Source: a virus
Reading direction: 5' to 3' (one strand)
DNA: 64,000 nt
Virus record (IMG/VR): IMGVR_UViG_3300010430_000007
Coordinates: 62,001 to 126,000 of that record
Position 1 is the first letter of the stretch; each line of letters begins with the position of its first letter. This document shows, in pieces, positions 59,643-64,000 of the stretch. A program made the translations under genes and the position numbers. The notes below the pieces were generated by a model, which was not told the origin of the DNA, did no database searches, and saw only the letters and a program-made list of their open reading frames with translations.

Positions 59643-62600
59643 ATGGCAATACAAACAAAAGCAGATATACCGTATATTTACTACGCAGAGGCTACAGAAT
59701 TTCTTGAGCTATCTATGAAGTTTAATCCTGATAGAACTACGACTGGAGCAGAGTCATTTAATTCATTCACTAGTGGTACAACATATACTACAGCAGATGG
59801 TGGAGAAGAAGACATATTCGACCAGTTACAAGTTGTGCTAGAGCCATATAATATAGACGCCCAATACCTAAACAGTATTAGGGCAGAAATTATAAAAATA
59901 TTTGACAATCCAGAAATTCCAATCGTTTTATCACCATCCACGCCAATCGTTTCAACAACAGAAACAGAGTTTGGCGCACCGCTTAAAGGTGTTATTACAG
60001 GTAGAACTATAGCACTTACTAATTCTATTAAAGGAGATTTTAGCGATTTATCAGAGTGGAATGTTCTTAACTCAACTTTAGATAATTCAGATGCTCAATA
60101 TATCAAGGTTATAAATCCAACGGGGAACATATTTGGCTTTTATACTGATAGTGTAATTGAATTAAGCAGCCCATCAGATAAATTGTTCGTCTACTCAAAA
60201 GCAAAAGCAATACACGGTTCACAAACGTTTTCTAGAATTTTCATGGAAGTAGATGACCCAGATGAAGAAATAGGAACTGTAACAAATCCTGTAAATAATC
60301 AAGAATATGAGTTATATGGAGTTACAACTAGAACGGACTTTATAAGCCCAGTTAGAGCTAAAATTTACGGGAGAACTAATGTAACTGATGCTAATGCCGA
60401 ATTATGGGTAGATAAAGAAGTTGGGGTATTTGCATTAAATGTAACTCAATTAGATGCAGAATTAGCGTCCGAAGGTTACACGGAACAAGAAAGAGAAGAT
60501 GTATATCTATCGATTGCAAGAAATGGTTATTTCGAATCATACTTCCAATCAACCAACTTTGTAGAAATATCGACTAATAATAAGAATTTGTTTGAAATAA
60601 ATAAAGAAATATCAGTATACAATCCAAGTGAAAGTGGTGTGGGTATAGAGCGATTAGATACTGGTATAAGGGTTTTTTCAAAAACTGCCGGAACATTTAG
60701 AACAGTTAGGATGATTTATCAATTAAAACCAAATACTAGTTATGATATGAGTAGAATTGTGAATGTACTATCGGGAGCGACAGCGGCAGGAGCTGGTCAG
60801 ATATTTATATCAAACATACCAGTTCCAGTAGTATTTTCAAAAACAGAAACAGACACAACTTTTATCACTGGCTCAGACGGAATAACATACGTTACCTTTT
60901 ACGCAACTCACAGTACAACAGAAGATGGAGATGTAGAATTTAAGGATGTTATTATTAACGAAAGTATCACTGATTCTGATTATGTAAAAAACGAACAATC
61001 GCGTTTAAGCCTAGGCAACAACCCACTAGGTTCGTCGCCAAGAGGAACACTGGACAAATACGATATAGAAGCCGATGTATTTCTCGAAAACACAAATATC
61101 GGTCGTGATGGTTCAGTCGAACATCTTAGCGGAACTTTAACTAATTACATTAACGGACAAGGTTTTAACAACGATTTATCAGGTGCTAGATTGGCAGGAG
61201 TTGCAAATGGAGCTTTAACTGAAACTTTAGATAGTGGGTTTGGTTATGATAATTTAAACATTTATAGAGTTATTAGAACCACCAATACTTTGCTAACTGA
61301 ACATGGTATATATATTAGCCCTAGTGGTTTTATTGTTATATACGTACCAACATCGTTATTGGCAACCGATGATTTAGCGGGCATTCAAGCTTATTTTGAT
61401 GAAAATCAAATTGATATAGTTTACGAATTAGAAACACAATCAAGACGTAAGCTAGGTATAAACTCACAAGCATTATCGTTTGCTGATTATACACAAGTTA
61501 GTGTCGAAACTGGCAAAGTACCAAAAGAATTAGCAAAAGCACTATTGAGCACTGGATATGTATATATCAACTTCCTGAACTTAGCGGCAGGAGATACACG
61601 TTTAAAGCTTGAATGCGACGTTATTGAAAATGTATATTTTGAAGGTAAAAACATAACTGGCTTAGGAACTATTTTAGAATCTCCTGGTTGGGATGTTTAT
61701 GGAAACCAAGGGTGGAGAATAGAAGAATCGGTTGTTGAAGAAAATAACATTGATATCAATAAAATTCGTGTCGATTACAAAACACTAGAAACCAACAACC
61801 AAGCAAGTGTAACGGGCGAGTTTAACAATTCATTGGCAGAAGCACAAGCAGACGAAGCTAAGAAACTTGCTGATGTTGGCAATAATGTAGATGAAGTAAC
61901 CGCTAGATTTAATGACTCTGTTGGGAATTTGGGTGGTGCAGGCGTAGATGATTTTGCAATAACGCCAGCCGGTCTTTGTTCTTGGTCTAATCCAACTTCT
62001 AGTGATTTTGAGGATGTTACAATTTACCAAGCTAAATTTGATATTAGTACGATTGATAGAATATTACTTGAAAATGACGATGCAGTAACAAAATATGTAA
62101 CATCAGGAACTTCTCAAGGTACATTGATAGACCCATTGACAGACTACACATATGTTATAACACCTAGGTATGCAGTTGGTGGTAAAAGCTATTATGGAAG
62201 ACGCTCTATTCAAACATTAAGCACCCCAGACATTGCAACTTATTACGATGCGCCGGATAATCCTGGCGGCATGGTTGTAACCGGTACGGCGGTTATTAAT
62301 CCTGAGGGTATTGTTATTAGACAGGACCCGACACCTAGCATATTCGGAACGACAAACACGCCAAGCGCTGAAGATTTAAGCGCATACAGCAGAATACAAT
62401 GTGACTTTACAAAAGAAGGTTCAGGAACAACTTCCGGGTTTTCTGTAATATGTAGAGTGGTTTCCAGTATAGGTGGTACTGTTTTAGCTTCTCAAAGTAT
62501 AACAGCCAATTTATCTCCTGGTGATTATGTTTTGAATGTAGACGTTACCGCAGTAAGCACTGGTTATATCGAATTTGTATATGAAGGTTCAGGGGATCAA

Positions 62601-62651
62601 TTTTTCCCATTGAAATACTTCATGACTAAATTAGAAGCTCACGTAAGTTAG
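59643..62651 (+). CDS. Large minor tail protein, receptor-binding type (1002 aa)
   Basis: AAGGAGGG precedes the ATG (MAIQTKADIPYIYYAEATEF). The protein is beta-rich throughout, with segments such as NPLGSSPRGTLDKYDIEADV and GDTRLKLECDVIENVYFEGK that look like fibre modules. Parts (about 60960-61830 and 62200-62400) have less AGA/ATA-biased codons, suggesting domain exchange, as is common in receptor-binding proteins. Confidence 0.65.
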   Translation: MAIQTKADIPYIYYAEATEFLELSMKFNPDRTTTGAESFNSFTSGTTYTTADGGEEDIFDQLQVVLEPYNIDAQYLNSIRAEIIKIFDNPEIPIVLSPSTPIVSTTETEFGAPLKGVITGRTIALTNSIKGDFSDLSEWNVLNSTLDNSDAQYIKVINPTGNIFGFYTDSVIELSSPSDKLFVYSKAKAIHGSQTFSRIFMEVDDPDEEIGTVTNPVNNQEYELYGVTTRTDFISPVRAKIYGRTNVTDANAELWVDKEVGVFALNVTQLDAELASEGYTEQEREDVYLSIARNGYFESYFQSTNFVEISTNNKNLFEINKEISVYNPSESGVGIERLDTGIRVFSKTAGTFRTVRMIYQLKPNTSYDMSRIVNVLSGATAAGAGQIFISNIPVPVVFSKTETDTTFITGSDGITYVTFYATHSTTEDGDVEFKDVIINESITDSDYVKNEQSRLSLGNNPLGSSPRGTLDKYDIEADVFLENTNIGRDGSVEHLSGTLTNYINGQGFNNDLSGARLAGVANGALTETLDSGFGYDNLNIYRVIRTTNTLLTEHGIYISPSGFIVIYVPTSLLATDDLAGIQAYFDENQIDIVYELETQSRRKLGINSQALSFADYTQVSVETGKVPKELAKALLSTGYVYINFLNLAAGDTRLKLECDVIENVYFEGKNITGLGTILESPGWDVYGNQGWRIEESVVEENNIDINKIRVDYKTLETNNQASVTGEFNNSLAEAQADEAKKLADVGNNVDEVTARFNDSVGNLGGAGVDDFAITPAGLCSWSNPTSSDFEDVTIYQAKFDISTIDRILLENDDAVTKYVTSGTSQGTLIDPLTDYTYVITPRYAVGGKSYYGRRSIQTLSTPDIATYYDAPDNPGGMVVTGTAVINPEGIVIRQDPTPSIFGTTNTPSAEDLSAYSRIQCDFTKEGSGTTSGFSVICRVVSSIGGTVLASQSITANLSPGDYVLNVDVTAVSTGYIEFVYEGSGDQFFPLKYFMTKLEAHVS

Positions 62652-62661
62652 GAGGTTTAAT

Positions 62662-63222
62662 GTGAAAATTTATTGTAAACCATATATGGGGCCGGGAGAT
62701 TCAATAACCGGCTCTGTAGTAGATATTGAATCGAATACAACAAATTTGCCAACTGTTTCTATTGATGATATTTATGAAGATTATCCCGTAGAAATTGAGC
62801 GATTGATGGAAAAATCGGATGAAGATTTGCAAGTTGTTCTTGATGAAGATAATAACCCGGTAATGGTGCAAGCTATTGACGAAGAAACCGGTGAACCTAT
62901 CTATGATACAATTTACGAACAAAGATTAAAAGATTGTGTTGTTGAATTTGATGTGACGGATAAATATTTTTTAAAGAGAACAGTAAAAGAGAAGTTGTGT
63001 TCTATATATTGGAATAAGACATTTTCAATCTTGTCTGGATACGAAACGTGCAATAGTGAATATAGCGTTAAAGCAAATGAAATTGAGGCTAAAATAAAAG
63101 CTATTGAGCTAGAAAGAAACCTAGAAAAAACAAAAGAGTCTTCAGATTTAATCAACGCTATGAATTTTGATATAATTGAAAAAATAATGCAAGACATAGA
63201 CGAATTAAAGGCAGGTGTATAG
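62662..63222 (+). CDS. Tail-associated hypothetical protein (186 aa)
   Basis: AGGAGG precedes a GTG start (MKIYCKPYMGPGDSITGSVV). An acidic middle and a C-terminal coiled coil (KANEIEAKIKAIELERNLEK) are present. Its place after the large tail protein fits a fibre assembly factor; the name is positional. Confidence 0.55.
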   Translation: MKIYCKPYMGPGDSITGSVVDIESNTTNLPTVSIDDIYEDYPVEIERLMEKSDEDLQVVLDEDNNPVMVQAIDEETGEPIYDTIYEQRLKDCVVEFDVTDKYFLKRTVKEKLCSIYWNKTFSILSGYETCNSEYSVKANEIEAKIKAIELERNLEKTKESSDLINAMNFDIIEKIMQDIDELKAGV

Positions 63223-63223
63223 T

Positions 63224-63544
63224 ATGAGTGCAAGCAAAAAAACAGACTTACTTAACAGAAAAAACAATGCTTCTTTAAACGATTACGCTATATTGTTTTT
63301 ATGCGATGCATATTGGAGGTCTTCTTCTGTGGACTTTAACGACGAAGATAAAGCAGAAGTTATAGCATATCTAGGAGCAGACCCAAATTATGACATAGTT
63401 GAACTAATACGCACCATGCTGACTAATTATTATAGCACAGACTCTTTAGGTGAGGTCGATGTTAGAACAACATTAAGAAATTATAAAATTTTTGGATATA
63501 TAACTACAGCACAATACAATGAGTTTATTGGTCTGTTAAATTAA
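63224..63544 (+). CDS. Hypothetical protein (106 aa)
   Basis: GCAGGTG upstream supports the start MSASKKTDLLNRKNNASLND; the frame opens three codons earlier, overlapping the preceding gene. A helical protein with no recognised family. It precedes a holin-like gene. Confidence 0.55.
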   Translation: MSASKKTDLLNRKNNASLNDYAILFLCDAYWRSSSVDFNDEDKAEVIAYLGADPNYDIVELIRTMLTNYYSTDSLGEVDVRTTLRNYKIFGYITTAQYNEFIGLLN

Positions 63545-63580
63545 ATCAAAACACTTCCTATTTGAAAGGAGGTGAACTAA

Positions 63581-63826
63581 ATGAAAACAAATTATTTTAA
63601 GAGAGGGATTTTATTATGTATTATCTCTCTCTTTCTTGCAACTCTATCATCATTCTTACTTAAGATATATTCTATGGAAATTTTTATACCAATGTTATTG
63701 ATATTAATAAGTGAATGGGGATTTTTCGTAGGGTTAATGTACATGTGGAACAGAGTAAGTATTGAAATGAGATGCAAGCAAACAATGGAGAATTTATTTG
63801 AAATAACTAGAAAATTAAAGAAATAG
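63581..63826 (+). CDS. Holin-like two-helix membrane protein (81 aa)
   Basis: AAAGGAGGTG precedes the ATG. Two transmembrane helices (GILLCIISLFLATLSSFLLK and IFIPMLLILISEWGFFVGLM) with a short charged C-terminus are typical of holins, and the next gene opens right after a fresh promoter, as lysis genes often do. Function inferred. Confidence 0.6.
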   Translation: MKTNYFKRGILLCIISLFLATLSSFLLKIYSMEIFIPMLLILISEWGFFVGLMYMWNRVSIEMRCKQTMENLFEITRKLKK

Positions 63827-63881
63827 GGCGAATTAGTAAAGGGACGAACAAACAAATTAAATAAGAAGGAATGATTATAAA

Positions 63882-63923
63882 ATGCGTATGATAAGATATT
63901 TGAACGCTGTCTTTGACACTTGA
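63882..63923 (+). CDS. Possible 13-codon leader overlapping a promoter
   Basis: AAGAAGGA precedes ATG, giving MRMIRYLNAVFDT and a TGA. The frame runs through the -35 elements of the promoter at 63913-63942, so it may be a chance frame. Confidence 0.25.
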   Translation: MRMIRYLNAVFDT

Positions 63924-63942
63924 CAAAATAAGTACATATGAT
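63913..63942 (+). promoter_or_regulatory. Rightward promoter with overlapping -35 elements
   Basis: TTGACA at 63913-63918, 18-base spacer and TATGAT (63937-63942). A second TTGACA at 63920-63925 overlaps in register with TGTACT at 63943. It leads to the gene at 63978. Confidence 0.65.
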
Positions 63943-63977
63943 TGTACTTTATATGAGACTAAAGGAGAGAACATATA

Positions 63978-64000
63978 ATGATAGATATAAAATACAATGA
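63978..64000 (+). CDS. Start of a gene cut by the window edge
   Basis: AAAGGAGAG precedes the ATG. Only MIDIKYN is visible. Position after a holin-like gene and a new promoter suggests an endolysin, which cannot be verified here. Confidence 0.5.

Overview
The window is part of a large, AT-rich tailed-phage genome. Its likely host is a low-GC Gram-positive bacterium (Bacillota). The grounds are strong AGGAGG-type ribosome sites, TTGACA/TATAAT promoters, dominant AGA and ATA codons, YonO-like and YopX-like genes, DnaA boxes of the TTATCCACA type and a Bacillus-type parS palindrome. Terminase, portal, HK97-like capsid, tail-tube, tape-measure and baseplate-type genes follow in canonical order with no sheath gene seen, so a siphovirus is most likely. 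The origin-like DnaA/parS region suggests the element may persist as an extrachromosomal phage-plasmid; that is inference.

Layout. 1-4.5 kb: leftward early operons of small genes, with a large polyvalent-type protein running off the left edge. 4.6-10.6 kb: rightward short transcription units, each with its own consensus promoter and often a terminator, ending in a winged-helix replication-type protein. 10.8-12.5 kb: two leftward genes and a rightward HExxH metallopeptidase. 12.5-14.5 kb: a 2-kb non-coding region with a DnaA-box cluster, a perfect parS-like palindrome, a 10-bp phased array and an abrupt strand-composition switch, read here as a replication and partition locus. 14.5-23.9 kb: middle genes including YopX-like, a YonO-like single-chain RNA polymerase, an HU-like protein, a beta-CASP ribonuclease, a calcineurin-type phosphoesterase and a ClpP-like protease. 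24-43 kb: HNH endonuclease, terminase, portal, GIY-YIG endonuclease, prohead scaffold/protease, capsid, connectors, tail tube and fibre/lectin genes. 43.2-46.6 kb: small membrane proteins (two of them agr-like) and a tyrosine recombinase. 46.6-50.8 kb: structured RNAs, tRNA-Ile(UAU) and a long endonuclease-like reading frame broken by two in-frame TGA codons. 51-64 kb: tail completion, an intron-split tape measure, distal tail/baseplate genes and the start of a probable lysis region.

How it works together: early genes are individually promoted and share a recurring 16-bp inverted repeat in their non-coding DNA, a likely regulator site. I saw no consensus sigma-70 promoter between about 16.2 and 43.2 kb, where the virion genes sit, which fits transcription by the phage-encoded polymerase or very long read-through. 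Four selfish or intron-like elements (HNH, GIY-YIG, PD-(D/E)XK-like, and a group I intron in the tape measure) interrupt the late region. No ParA/ParB, DNA polymerase or complete lysin gene is visible here. All family assignments are from motifs read by eye; no database search was possible.
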